Source of the DNA: Actinomyces ruminicola
Lineage (GTDB): Bacteria > Actinomycetota > Actinomycetes > Actinomycetales > Actinomycetaceae
Reading direction: 5' to 3'
DNA: 64,000 nucleotides
Assembly (NCBI RefSeq): GCF_900103885.1
Contig: NZ_FNIM01000004.1
Coordinates: 1-64,000, forward strand
Below the pieces are notes generated by a model, which worked only from the letters and a program-made list of their open reading frames with translations, did not search any database and had not been told where the DNA came from. Within the stretch, counting starts at the first letter, position 1. Each line of letters opens with the position of its first letter. Positions 16,269 to 24,682 of the stretch are shown here, piece by piece. The position numbers were made by a program, and so were the translations under genes.

Positions 16269-18320
16269 TCAGCCGCACGGCACCCGCACGACGACGGCGT
16301 CGGACGCTCCCAGCGACTCGGCGCCTCCCAGCACAGTCCCGCCGAGCATCCCGGCCACATCGACGGCCGTTCCGAGGTCGCGGTTGCCGCGGTTGGTGAG
16401 CGTCCAGTAGTCGGCCGCCTCGCCACGGCGGACGGAGGCGATGACCTGGCCGCGCAGCGGCTCGGGCAGGTCCGGCTCGATCCCCGCTTCGGCAAGGAGT
16501 TCCGCGACCAGCCCGGCCAGGTCCTCACCCTCCAGGCGCGTCGAGACATACGCCGCCGAGCCCCGACCCACCGGGCGCAGCGTGACCGCGGGGGTGCCCG
16601 GGTCGATGCCGCGGGCCCACTCGTAGCGGCGCAGCACCCGGACGTCGGCGGCGGCGACCTCCACCGCCTCGGTCCACATGCGGCCGGTGGCGCCGTCGGA
16701 CAGGGCGGCGGCCTCGCCGTCGAGCAGAGGGGCGAACTCCTCCACGCGGATGCCGAGCAGGTCGCGCAGGGCGCCGGGGTAGCCGCCGAGGATCACGTGA
16801 TCGTGCTCGTCCACGGTCCCGGAGAAGTAGGTCGTCACCAGGTGGCTGCCCCCGGCGACGGCGGCGCGCAGGCGCTCGGTCAGGTCCGCGGGCATGACGT
16901 GCAGCAGCGGGGCGACCAGCAGGTCGTAGCCGGCCAGATCATTGCGCGGGGAGACGACGTCGACGCGCACTCCCGCCCCCACCAGGGCCCGGTACCAGTC
17001 CAGCGCCTGGCCGCGGTAGTCCAGGCGGGTGTGCGGCAGGAACTCCTGGGTCAGCGCCCACCACGACTCGTAGTCGAAGACGACCGCGGCGCGGGCGGGC
17101 AGGGCCGGGCTGCCCGCCACCTCCGCCAGCTCCTCCAGGCGCTTGCCGAGGGCGACGACGTCGCGGAACAGGCGCGAGTCCTCTCCGGCGTGCGGGAGCA
17201 GGGCGGCGTGGTACTTCTCGGCGCCTGCCCGCGAGGCCCGCCACTGGAAGAAGCAGATGGCGTCGGCGCCGTGGCCCAGGTGCGTCAAGGAGTCGCGCAT
17301 CAGCTCCCCGGGGACCTTGGGCGGGTTGACGGGACGCCAGTTGACCGCGGAGGTCGAGTGCTCCATGAGCCACCAGGGGCGTCCGCCGGCGATCGCGGAG
17401 GTGAGCGAGGCGGAGAAGGCGAGTTCATCGATTCCACCCGGACGGGGGTCCAGGTAGTGGTCGTTGGAGACGAAGTCGACGTCCTCGGCCCAGCCCGGGT
17501 AGTCCATGGCGGCGGTGTCGCCCATGACCATGAAGTTGGTGGTGATGGGGATGCTCGGGGTGGCTCTCCGCAGCACCTCGCTCTCTGCGCACAGGTAGTC
17601 GCGCAGCGCGTCGGAGGAGAAGCGCCGGAAGTCCAGCAGCTGGCTGGGGTTCGGCTCGGAGGCGGCCAGGCGGGGCGGCAGGATCTCCTCCCACCGGTGG
17701 TAGGTCTGCGACCAGAACGCCGTCCCCCAGGCATCGTTGAGCGCCTCCAGCGTGGTGTAGCGCCGGCGCAGCCAGTCGCGGAAGGCGGCCGCGGCGTCCT
17801 CGGAGTAGTCGTAGGCGTTGTGGCAGCCGAGTTCGTTGCTGACGTGCCAGGCGGCCAGTGCGGGATGCTCGGCGTAGCGCTCGGCCATGCGGCGGCTCAG
17901 CTCCAGCGCGTAGCGGCGGAAGACGGGTGAGGTGGGGCGCCACTGCTGTCGGCCTCCCGGCCACAGGGTCTCCCCCGTGCGGGTGACCGGCAGCACTTCG
18001 GGGTGCTTGGTGGTCAGCCAGGCGGGTGGAGAGGCGGTGGAGGTGGCCAGGTCGACGTCGATGCCCGCCTGGGCCAGCCGATCCATGATCCGGTCCAGCC
18101 AGCCGAAGTCCCAGGAGTCCTCGCTCGGCTGGAGATGCGCCCAGGAGAACACCGGCAGGGTGACCACGGTGATGCCCGCCTGCCGCATGAGGTCAATGTC
18201 TTGTTCCCAGGTGCTCTCGGGCCACTGATCCGGGTTGTAGTCGGCGCCGAAGTGGATGGCGGCGCCCTCGCGGCGCGGGCGCCGAGGGAAGCCGGGGCGG
18301 GTGGTGGTGCTGTTCATCAT
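16269..18320 (-). CDS. GH42 beta-galactosidase
   Basis: A 683-residue family 42 glycoside hydrolase, normally a cytoplasmic trimeric beta-galactosidase acting on short galacto- or arabinogalacto-oligosaccharides. The acid/base Glu163 is in AWHVSNELGCH and the nucleophile Glu320 in PWWLMEHSTSAVNW. FGADYNPDQWPE near residue 24 starts the catalytic barrel, and the A-type trimerisation and C-terminal beta domains follow. There is no signal peptide. The start is ATG at 18320 (a second ATG directly follows); the ribosome binding site is weak. It is the last gene of the operon with two binding proteins and two permeases, and its product would hydrolyse the imported sugar. Confidence 0.93.
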   Translation of the reverse strand: MMNSTTTRPGFPRRPRREGAAIHFGADYNPDQWPESTWEQDIDLMRQAGITVVTLPVFSWAHLQPSEDSWDFGWLDRIMDRLAQAGIDVDLATSTASPPAWLTTKHPEVLPVTRTGETLWPGGRQQWRPTSPVFRRYALELSRRMAERYAEHPALAAWHVSNELGCHNAYDYSEDAAAAFRDWLRRRYTTLEALNDAWGTAFWSQTYHRWEEILPPRLAASEPNPSQLLDFRRFSSDALRDYLCAESEVLRRATPSIPITTNFMVMGDTAAMDYPGWAEDVDFVSNDHYLDPRPGGIDELAFSASLTSAIAGGRPWWLMEHSTSAVNWRPVNPPKVPGELMRDSLTHLGHGADAICFFQWRASRAGAEKYHAALLPHAGEDSRLFRDVVALGKRLEELAEVAGSPALPARAAVVFDYESWWALTQEFLPHTRLDYRGQALDWYRALVGAGVRVDVVSPRNDLAGYDLLVAPLLHVMPADLTERLRAAVAGGSHLVTTYFSGTVDEHDHVILGGYPGALRDLLGIRVEEFAPLLDGEAAALSDGATGRMWTEAVEVAAADVRVLRRYEWARGIDPGTPAVTLRPVGRGSAAYVSTRLEGEDLAGLVAELLAEAGIEPDLPEPLRGQVIASVRRGEAADYWTLTNRGNRDLGTAVDVAGMLGGTVLGGAESLGASDAVVVRVPCG

Positions 18321-18371
18321 GCCCTGTCTGGTCGCGAGCCGGCCGTGAGCCGTTCTGTCGGTGGTGTGCAG

Positions 18372-18418
18372 CGGCGCGCCGGGGTTGGGGTCCCTGCCCC
18401 GTCCTCCGGCGCGCCGCC
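18372..18418 (-). other. intercistronic hairpin between binding-protein gene and GH42
   Basis: GCGGCGCGCCGG (18372-18383) and its exact complement CCGGCGCGCCGC (18407-18418) flank a 23-nt loop. There is no T-run, so this is more likely an mRNA-stabilising or attenuating stem than a full terminator. It sits just after the binding-protein stop codon, where it would raise the level of that product relative to GH42. Confidence 0.6.
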
Positions 18419-18428
18419 CCGGGGCGGG

Positions 18429-19775
18429 TCAGGAGACCTTGAATCCCTGCTGGTTTCCGTAGGTGACGCAGGCCTGCTGCCAGGCGGACAGTCCGTCGGC
18501 GATGGAGGTGGTCCCCTTGGATTCGTAGGCCTTGCCGACCGAGTCGTTGAAGATGGAGTTGGCGTAGGCCTGGAAGGGCAGGAAGGACCAGCCCTCGGTA
18601 ACGGCCGCGGCGCTGTCGGCGAAGACCTCATTGGCCTTCTGCCCGCCGAAGTAGTCGAACTCGGTGGACAGGAAGTCCTCGCTGGTCAGGTCCGCGGTGG
18701 TGGCCGGGAAGGCCCCGTTGGCGATGCGGCTGGCGACGCCGTCGCCGGCGTTGGCGTACTCGATGAAGTGGTAGGCCAGGGCCTGCTTGTCGCTGGCGGC
18801 GGTGACCGCCAGCGAGGAGCCGCCCATCTCCGAGGATGCGGTCTGCCCCGCCTCCCAGGCCGGCAGCGGCGCCACGCGCCACTTGCCGGCTCCGGCCTCG
18901 ACGCCGCCGACGAAGGAGGCCGGCATCCAGGCACCCATGGCCAGGGAGGCGATGGTGCCGTCTCCCAGGCCCCGGTACCACTCGTCGGACCAGTCGGCGC
19001 AGGGGTAGAGCAGCTGCTCCTTGATGAGGGTGGTCCACAGCTCGGCATACTTCTGGGAGGCCTCCTCGCTGAAGTCGATGCCGACCGTGGTGCCGTCCAC
19101 CGTGTAGGGGCGGGCCCCGGCCTGCCACAGCAGGGACAGCGTCTTGACCGCGTCGCCGATGTCGTTGGCGATGTAGTGGTTCGGGTTGGCGGCGTGGATG
19201 GCGCGGGCGGCGTCGAGGTACTCGTCCCAGGTGGTGGGGACCTCAACGCCGGCCTCGGTGAATACCTCCTCGTTGTAGAACAGCGCCATCGGCCCGGAGT
19301 CCATGGGCAGGCCGAAGATGCCGTCCTCGGAGGCGACCGACGACCAGGGGCCCGCGGAGTAGGAGTCGGCCAGGTCGGCGGCGCCGAACTGGGTCAGGTC
19401 CGCGAGCGACTCCGACAGGGAGAACTGCGGCAGGGCGTAGTACTCGATCTGGGCGATGTCGGGGATGCCGGACCCGGCGGAGATGGCGTTCTGCAGTGCC
19501 GTGTACTCCTCGACGTTGGTGCCGGCGTTTACCAGCTCCACCTTCACGTTCGGGAAGGCCTGCTGGTACTCGGCGACGACGTCGGTCAGAGTGGGCTCCC
19601 AGGACCACACGAGCAGCTCGCCCCCGGCCGCGGCCGCGGCGGCCGCGGCGGAGGGGTCGACTTCGGCGGCGGGCTCGGCGTCCTTCTCGGAGCCGGAGCA
19701 GGCGGCGAGGGTGAGGGCCAGGGCGGAGGCGCCCAGCGCCGACAGGGCGCTGCGGCGGGTGAGATCGACAGGCAT
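18429..19775 (-). CDS. sugar-binding lipoprotein (paralogue 1)
   Basis: A 448-residue extracellular binding protein of the CUT1 family. Its signal peptide has TRRSALSAL and a lipobox ending at Cys26 (TLAAC), then an Ala-rich stretch and GGELLVWSWEP. Motifs such as PTTWDEYLDAARAIHAA and LPMDSGPMALFYNEEVFTE are shared almost word for word with the gene upstream (19830-21179), so the two arose by tandem duplication. ATG at 19775 follows AAGGGA. Both proteins could feed the same permease pair with different but related oligosaccharides, presumably galactosides given GH42 next in the operon. Confidence 0.9.
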   Translation of the reverse strand: MPVDLTRRSALSALGASALALTLAACSGSEKDAEPAAEVDPSAAAAAAAAGGELLVWSWEPTLTDVVAEYQQAFPNVKVELVNAGTNVEEYTALQNAISAGSGIPDIAQIEYYALPQFSLSESLADLTQFGAADLADSYSAGPWSSVASEDGIFGLPMDSGPMALFYNEEVFTEAGVEVPTTWDEYLDAARAIHAANPNHYIANDIGDAVKTLSLLWQAGARPYTVDGTTVGIDFSEEASQKYAELWTTLIKEQLLYPCADWSDEWYRGLGDGTIASLAMGAWMPASFVGGVEAGAGKWRVAPLPAWEAGQTASSEMGGSSLAVTAASDKQALAYHFIEYANAGDGVASRIANGAFPATTADLTSEDFLSTEFDYFGGQKANEVFADSAAAVTEGWSFLPFQAYANSIFNDSVGKAYESKGTTSIADGLSAWQQACVTYGNQQGFKVS

Positions 19776-19829
19776 GAAGGAGTCCCTTCTCGTGATTCGA
19801 ATCAAGCTATGACGTGTACGGGTGCGCGG

Positions 19830-21179
19830 TCAGGAGACCGTGAAGCCCTGCTGGTTCCCGTAGGTGATGCAGGCGTCCTGCCAGGAGGCGAGGCCCTCTG
19901 CGATGGTGGTGGAGCCGCCCGTCGTGTAGGCCTTGCCCACGTGGTCGTTGAAGATCGAGTTCGCGTAGACCTGGAAGGGCAGGTAGGTCCATCCGGGCAG
20001 CACGTCCTTGGCGGCCTGGGACAGGACCTCGTTGGCCTTCTGGCCGCCGAAGTACTCGAACTCCTTGCCCAGGAACTCCTCGGAGTCGAGCTCGGCCGTC
20101 GTGGAGGGGAAGGCGCCGCCGTCGATGCGGATCTGGATGCCCTCCTGCGCGGAGCAGAACTGGACGAAGGAGTAGGCCAGGGCCTGCTTGTCGGAGGCGG
20201 CCATGACCGCCAGCGAGGAGCCGCCGTTCTCGGCGCAGGCGGGGGTGTCGGCGTCCCACCGGGGCTGGGCAGCCACCCGCCACTTGCCGGAGGCGTTCGG
20301 CACGGAGGAGGTGAAGTTGCCGGGCATCCAGGCGCCGGTGACCAGCGTGGCGATGGTGCCGTCGCCCAGGGCCTGGAACCACTCGTCGGTCCAGCCGGAG
20401 ATCGGGGCGAGCAGCCCCTCCTTGATCATGGTGGTCTGCAGCTCCGAGTACTTCTCGGCCTCGGATCCGGAGAAGTCAATGGTGACGTTGGTGCCGTCAA
20501 CCGTGTAGGGCTTGGCTCCCGCCTGCCACAATCCGGAGAGGGTGGAGCCGGCATCGCCGGTGTCGTTGGCGATGTACTTGCTCGGGTCGGCCGCGTGGAT
20601 CTTGCGGGCGGCCTCCAGGTACTCGTCCCAGGTGGTGGGCACGTCGACGCCGAGCTCGGTGAAGACCTCCTCGTTGTAGAACATGGCCATCGGGCCGGAG
20701 TCCAGGGGCAGGCCGTAAACGCCCTCACCGGTGTGCACGGAGTCCCACGGGCCCGCGGTGAAGGTGCCCTCGTAGTCGGCGGCGCCGAACTGAGTCAGGT
20801 CCGCCAGGGACTCTGAGATGGAGAACTGCGGCAGCGCGTAGTACTCGATCTGGGCGACGTCGGGGCCGCCCTTGCCCGCGGAGATGGCGTTCTGCAGCGA
20901 GGTGTACTGGTCGGCGGAGGTGCCGACGTTGGTCACGGTCACCTTCACACCCGGGTACTTCTCCATGAAGGCCTGCGCGCAGGGCTCAATGGTATTGTCC
21001 CAGGCCCATACGAGCAGCTCGCCGCCGGCCTCGGCGGCCGCCGCCGCGGCCGAGGGGTCGGCATCGGCACTGTCTGGGGACGAGGAGTCCGAGCCGCAGG
21101 CGGCCAGGAGTGCCGAGGTGGCACCGGCCATGGCGACGGCGGAGGTGGCTCGCAGGAACATTCGACGGTCGATGGTCAT
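19830..21179 (-). CDS. sugar-binding lipoprotein (paralogue 2)
   Basis: A 449-residue CUT1 binding protein with the twin-arginine-like start DRRMFLRATS and a lipobox ending at Cys28 (LLAAC). Shared segments with paralogue 1 include QIEYYALPQFS, ESLADLTQFGAAD, WTYLPFQVYANSIFND and ITYGNQQGF. Differences cluster in regions that usually shape the ligand pocket. ATG at 21179 follows AAGGAAG; the same frame stays open far upstream but that extension is an antisense-frame artefact overlapping the permease. It lies 54 bp upstream of paralogue 1 and 56 bp below the second permease. Confidence 0.9.
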   Translation of the reverse strand: MTIDRRMFLRATSAVAMAGATSALLAACGSDSSSPDSADADPSAAAAAAEAGGELLVWAWDNTIEPCAQAFMEKYPGVKVTVTNVGTSADQYTSLQNAISAGKGGPDVAQIEYYALPQFSISESLADLTQFGAADYEGTFTAGPWDSVHTGEGVYGLPLDSGPMAMFYNEEVFTELGVDVPTTWDEYLEAARKIHAADPSKYIANDTGDAGSTLSGLWQAGAKPYTVDGTNVTIDFSGSEAEKYSELQTTMIKEGLLAPISGWTDEWFQALGDGTIATLVTGAWMPGNFTSSVPNASGKWRVAAQPRWDADTPACAENGGSSLAVMAASDKQALAYSFVQFCSAQEGIQIRIDGGAFPSTTAELDSEEFLGKEFEYFGGQKANEVLSQAAKDVLPGWTYLPFQVYANSIFNDHVGKAYTTGGSTTIAEGLASWQDACITYGNQQGFTVS

Positions 21180-21235
21180 GGTTCTTCCTTTCCAGTTCGC
21201 ACCCTTGCGGTGCTGGTGGGAGTGTTGGGGTGATC

Positions 21236-22129
21236 TCATTCCTTGACGCCGCCGGAGGCCAGGCCGGCCTGCCAGAAGCGCTGCAGGCTGAGGAAGGCGG
21301 CGATCAGCGGGATGATGGTGAGCAGCGAGGCGGTGATGACCAGGTTGAAGATCGCCTGCCCGCCCGCGGTGGCGGCCTGGGCGTTCCAGGCGTTCAGGCC
21401 GATCGTCAGCGGGTACCAGCTGGCGTCCTTGAGCATGATCAACGGCAGGAAGTAGTTGTTCCAGGTGGCCACGATCGCGAAGAGCGCCACCGTGACGATG
21501 CCGGGGCCGAGCAGCGGCAGGGCCACCTGGCGGAAGGTGCGGAACTCGCTCGCGCCGTCGATCCGGGCGGCCTCGAGCAGCTCGGTGGGCACGGCGTCGC
21601 GGGTGAACTGCCACATCAGGTACAGCCCGAAGGGGGAGATAAGCGACGGGATGATCACCGACCAGGGGGTGTTGGTCAGGCCCAGCTTGGCGAACATGAG
21701 GAAGGTCGGCACCGCCAGGGCCGTGCCCGGAACCGCGACGGCGCCGATGACGATGGCGAAGACCGCGTTCTTGCCGGGGAAGTCGAACTTGGCCAGGCCG
21801 TACCCGGCCAGGACCGACAGCAGCACGGAGCCGCCCGCCCCCAGGATCACGTACATGAGCGTGTTGAGGAACCAGCGCACGAACTGGCCGTCGTTGTAGG
21901 TCAGCGTCTCGCGGACGTTGTCCCACAGGGCGAAGTCGTGACCGAACCACAGTCCGAAGGTGGAGAAGAGGTCGCCCTGGGTCTTGGTGGAGGAGATGAA
22001 CAGCCACAGCAGCGGCAGGTAGGTGTAGATGAGCATCAGGCCCATCACGACGGTCAGCAGGCGGCTCTTGCGGGGGTTCTCGACGTTGTAGCCGCGGTGG
22101 GCGACGGGCGGGGTGGTCTGCTTGCTCAT
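21236..22129 (-). CDS. carbohydrate ABC permease, MalG-like
   Basis: A 297-residue permease with six transmembrane helices and the EAA loop LLEAARIDGASEFRTFRQ. The cytoplasmic N-terminus and the C-terminus (FWQAGLASGGVKE) are typical of the second CUT1 permease. It starts 3 bp after the stop of the partner permease, with which it forms the membrane channel. No ATPase gene is present in this operon. Confidence 0.9.
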   Translation of the reverse strand: MSKQTTPPVAHRGYNVENPRKSRLLTVVMGLMLIYTYLPLLWLFISSTKTQGDLFSTFGLWFGHDFALWDNVRETLTYNDGQFVRWFLNTLMYVILGAGGSVLLSVLAGYGLAKFDFPGKNAVFAIVIGAVAVPGTALAVPTFLMFAKLGLTNTPWSVIIPSLISPFGLYLMWQFTRDAVPTELLEAARIDGASEFRTFRQVALPLLGPGIVTVALFAIVATWNNYFLPLIMLKDASWYPLTIGLNAWNAQAATAGGQAIFNLVITASLLTIIPLIAAFLSLQRFWQAGLASGGVKE

Positions 22130-22132
22130 GGC

Positions 22133-23062
22133 TCAGTTCTCCCGGTTCCCGCGCAGCTGGACGAGGTAGGCCACGGCCATGGTGATCAGGCCCATGACGA
22201 TGGCGACGGTGGCCGAGTAGTTGTACTGCTGGCCGGCGAAGGAGAGGTTGTAGGCGTAGTAGTTGGGCGTGTAGTAGGTGGTGATGGCGTTGGGCGCCAG
22301 GCTCTGCAGGATCGAGGGCTCGTTGAACAACTGGAAGGAGCCGATGATCGAGAAGATGGTGGCGATTCCCAGGGCGCCCCGCAGCGCCGGGATCTTTATG
22401 GCGGTGATGATGCGCCACTCACTGGCGCCGTCGATGGCTGCGGCCTCGTACAGGCTGTGCGGGATGGTCTTCAGCGAGGAGTAGAAGATCAGCATGTTGT
22501 AGCCGACGAACTCCCAGGTGACGATGTTTCCGATCGACACCAGGATCATGTTCGCGCCCAGCGGGTCGGGGATGCTCACGCCCAGGAAGTCGGACAGCGA
22601 GCCGACCAGGCCGAAGCGGTTGCCGTACATGAAGCCCCACATCAGGGCGGCCACCACCGCGGGGACGGCGTAGGGCATGAAGATGGAGATGCGGAAGAAG
22701 GCCGTGCCGTACAGCTTCAGGGAGTCGATCGCCAGCGCCGCCAACAGCGACAGCGTGAGCATGATCGGTACCTGGACCACCAGGAACAGGGCCACGCGGC
22801 GGAAGGCCTCCCAGAACTGCGGGTCGGCCAGGAGCTGGGTGTAGTTGTCCAGGCCGACGAACTGGTTGCCGCCCACCATGCGCTTTTGGAACAGGCTGAG
22901 GTAGATCGAGTAGAGGATGGGCGCCAGGAAGACGAAGGCGAAGACCAGCATGAAGGGGCCCACGAAGCCCCATCCGGTCCAGCGGCGTCTGGGGCGCCGC
23001 GCGGGCGCTTGCTTGGGTGGTGCGGCACTAGGCGTGCTCGCTGCGACGGGGATCGCCGACAT
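22133..23062 (-). CDS. carbohydrate ABC permease, MalF-like
   Basis: A 309-residue permease with a Pro/Arg-rich cytoplasmic N-terminus (PPKQAPARRPRRRW), six helices and the EAA loop LYEAAAIDGASEWRI. First gene of the leftward operon; its upstream region carries two inverted copies of a LacI-type operator and CATAAT as a likely -10. The divergent LacI gene at 23236 is the obvious regulator. Substrate is inferred to be a galactoside from the GH42 gene. Confidence 0.9.
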   Translation of the reverse strand: MSAIPVAASTPSAAPPKQAPARRPRRRWTGWGFVGPFMLVFAFVFLAPILYSIYLSLFQKRMVGGNQFVGLDNYTQLLADPQFWEAFRRVALFLVVQVPIMLTLSLLAALAIDSLKLYGTAFFRISIFMPYAVPAVVAALMWGFMYGNRFGLVGSLSDFLGVSIPDPLGANMILVSIGNIVTWEFVGYNMLIFYSSLKTIPHSLYEAAAIDGASEWRIITAIKIPALRGALGIATIFSIIGSFQLFNEPSILQSLAPNAITTYYTPNYYAYNLSFAGQQYNYSATVAIVMGLITMAVAYLVQLRGNREN

Positions 23063-23107
23063 CCTTGTCCTTCCGTCTCTGCACTGAGCGGAGTAAGCCG
23101 ATAGGGA

Positions 23108-23188
23108 ATGTTTACGTAATCAGCGGCAATTATGGGGATGGTTGCGCAAACATCATGAACGGGTGTTAGCTTGTCACATCAACGTTGA
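23108..23188. promoter_or_regulatory. operator pair in the divergent permease/lacI intergenic region
   Basis: ATGTTTACGTAATC (23108-23121, + strand) and ATGTTTGCGCAACC (23140-23153, - strand) are inverted copies of one motif with a central CG, as LacI-family proteins prefer. A leftward -10 box CATAAT (23129-23134) lies between them, so occupancy would block the importer operon. A further palindrome TCAACGTTGA at 23179-23188 lies nearer to lacI and could serve autoregulation. Confidence 0.6.
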
Positions 23189-23235
23189 CCCTGTCAACCG
23201 TTACGATGACACCCTCTCGCCATTAGGAGGTCGCC

Positions 23236-24261
23236 ATGCCAGCCCGACGCCGTCGTCAGGTCTCCATGGCGGACGTGGCCCGGCAGGCCGGCGTCTCCGC
23301 ACAGACCGTCTCACGCGTGTCCAACGGGTACGAGGGCGTGGTTCCAGAAACCCGTGAGCGGGTGGTCGCGGCCATGCGCGAGCTCGGCTACCGCCCCAAC
23401 GCAGCCGCCCGCGCCCTCAAGCGCGGCAGCTTCCGCAACATCGGGGTGGTCATGTTCGACCTGACCGCCACCGGCAACACCTCCACTCTCGCAGCAATCT
23501 CCGAGTCCGCCTCGGCCCACGGCTACACCGTCACCCTGCTGGCCCCCCAGGCACGCACCACCGCCTCCGTCTCCGGCGCCTTCGACCGCCTGCATGAGCT
23601 GCTGGTGGACGGCGTCATCCTGGTGATGGAGTCGATGCCGGACGACTCCGAGGACGCGTCCTTCACCATCCCGGACGTCGAGCACCTCGTCGTGGTCGAC
23701 TCCGCCCTGGGCCCCGACCACGCCGTAGTCGACACCGACCAGGCCGCCGGCACCCGCTCCGCCGTCGAGCACCTGCTGGCGCTGGGTCACGAGACCGTCC
23801 ACCACATCACCGGCCCCGCCCACTCGTATTCTGCGCAGCGCCGTGAAAAGGCCTGGCGGGAGGTGCTCACCGAGACGGGACGGCGGGTGCCCGAGCCCGC
23901 TCACGGGGACTGGTCGGCCGGCTCCGGGTACCGGGCCGCGCACACCCTATTGGAGGATCCGACCTGCACCGCCGTCTTCTGCGCGAACGACGAGATGTCG
24001 CTCGGCCTGCTGCACGCAGCGCAAGACCTGGGCCGGCGCGTCCCGGAGGACCTGTCGGTGGTGGGCTTCGACGACATCCCCCTGGCCGCGGACTTCGCTC
24101 CCCCGCTCACGACCGTGCACCAGGACTTCGCCGGCATGGGCCGGGCCTGCATGGCCCGCCTGGTGCGCATGATGAACACCGGAGTGGCCGAGACCGGCCA
24201 GGATCTGGTGCCGACCTCGCTCGTGGTGCGCGCCTCCACGGCGGCGCCGCGGCGGTCTTGA
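23236..24261 (+). CDS. LacI-family repressor of the GH42/importer operon
   Basis: A 341-residue regulator: MADVARQAGVSAQTVSRVSN (helix-turn-helix), LGYRPNAAARALKRG (hinge), then an effector domain with VDTDQAAGTRSAVEHLLALG, VFCANDEMSLGLLHAA and VVGFDDIPLAADFAPPLTTV, all canonical for sugar-responsive LacI proteins. ATG at 23236 follows AGGAGG with good spacing. Divergent transcription from the permease operon and shared operators at 23108-23153 identify its target. A strong terminator follows. Confidence 0.93.
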   Translation: MPARRRRQVSMADVARQAGVSAQTVSRVSNGYEGVVPETRERVVAAMRELGYRPNAAARALKRGSFRNIGVVMFDLTATGNTSTLAAISESASAHGYTVTLLAPQARTTASVSGAFDRLHELLVDGVILVMESMPDDSEDASFTIPDVEHLVVVDSALGPDHAVVDTDQAAGTRSAVEHLLALGHETVHHITGPAHSYSAQRREKAWREVLTETGRRVPEPAHGDWSAGSGYRAAHTLLEDPTCTAVFCANDEMSLGLLHAAQDLGRRVPEDLSVVGFDDIPLAADFAPPLTTVHQDFAGMGRACMARLVRMMNTGVAETGQDLVPTSLVVRASTAAPRRS

Positions 24262-24281
24262 ACCGGTAGCCTCACGGGTCA

Positions 24282-24322
24282 CCGGCCCTGCCACGCGCTA
24301 GCCCGCGTGGCAGGGCCGGTTT
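24282..24322 (+). terminator. terminator after lacI
   Basis: A perfect 16-bp stem, CCGGCCCTGCCACGCG (24282-24297) with its complement at 24304-24319, a 6-nt loop and TTTG after it, 20 bp beyond the lacI stop codon. Confidence 0.85.
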
Positions 24323-24414
24323 GGGGGTGCGATGGCCGGGATGGTTGTGCCGCGCTGCCGGGGCGAACTGACGCACCTGATCCACCCCCACGCTCGCACC
24401 GACTATTCGGAGAC

Positions 24415-24534
24415 TGTCCGAGATCGGCACAAACGGTCTGGTCATGCCTAATGCTGTTTGACGAATCGGCACATTTGCGCCGTTCTGCGGTTCGCTCCAA
24501 GGCGCGCAGGAGGCGTTTGTGCCGATCTCGGACA
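24415..24534. repeat. 120-bp inverted-repeat element, copy 1
   Basis: Perfect 21-bp terminal inverted repeats (24415-24435 and 24514-24534; core CGAGATCGGCACAAACG) enclose a 78-bp interior. It lies between the convergent lacI and xylH-like genes. The interior segment GCCGTTCTGCGGTTCGC aligns with copy 2 at the same offset. No ORF of useful size is inside, so it is a non-autonomous mobile element, a REP-like element or a structured RNA/terminator. Confidence 0.85.
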
Positions 24535-24635
24535 TTTTGTTGGCCCCCACCGAGCAGATACCGACCAACACCGAAGCCGTCTACGCAGCAGCGGCGATGA
24601 GGAACCGCTTACACAAGACCTCCTACGCCGCACGC

Positions 24636-24668
24636 GTGGGGGCCGGCAGCCAAGCTGCCGGCCCCCAC
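24636..24668 (-). terminator. terminator after the xylose importer operon
   Basis: A perfect 15-bp stem, GTGGGGGCCGGCAGC (24636-24650) and its complement (24654-24668), with a CAA loop, 15 bp beyond the permease stop. No strong T-run follows. Confidence 0.7.
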
Positions 24669-24682
24669 GCTTCAGGCCGCGA

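Noticed and set aside
18003-20816. 937-codon rightward open frame
   Set aside because: It lies antisense to GH42 and both binding-protein genes, is rich in Gly/Val/Arg and has no domain or ribosome site; it is a shadow of high-GC genes.
19830-22418. 862-codon leftward frame that would fuse a permease-region segment to a binding protein
   Set aside because: Only the part from 21179 is protein-like (signal peptide and lipobox). The upstream part is out of frame with the real permease and reads as repetitive Arg/His/Pro.
21110-23104. 664-codon rightward frame
   Set aside because: Antisense to two well-supported permease genes.
24415-24534. simple intrinsic terminator
   Set aside because: A 21-bp stem with a 78-nt loop and identical-length copies elsewhere is not a normal terminator, although it might still affect termination.
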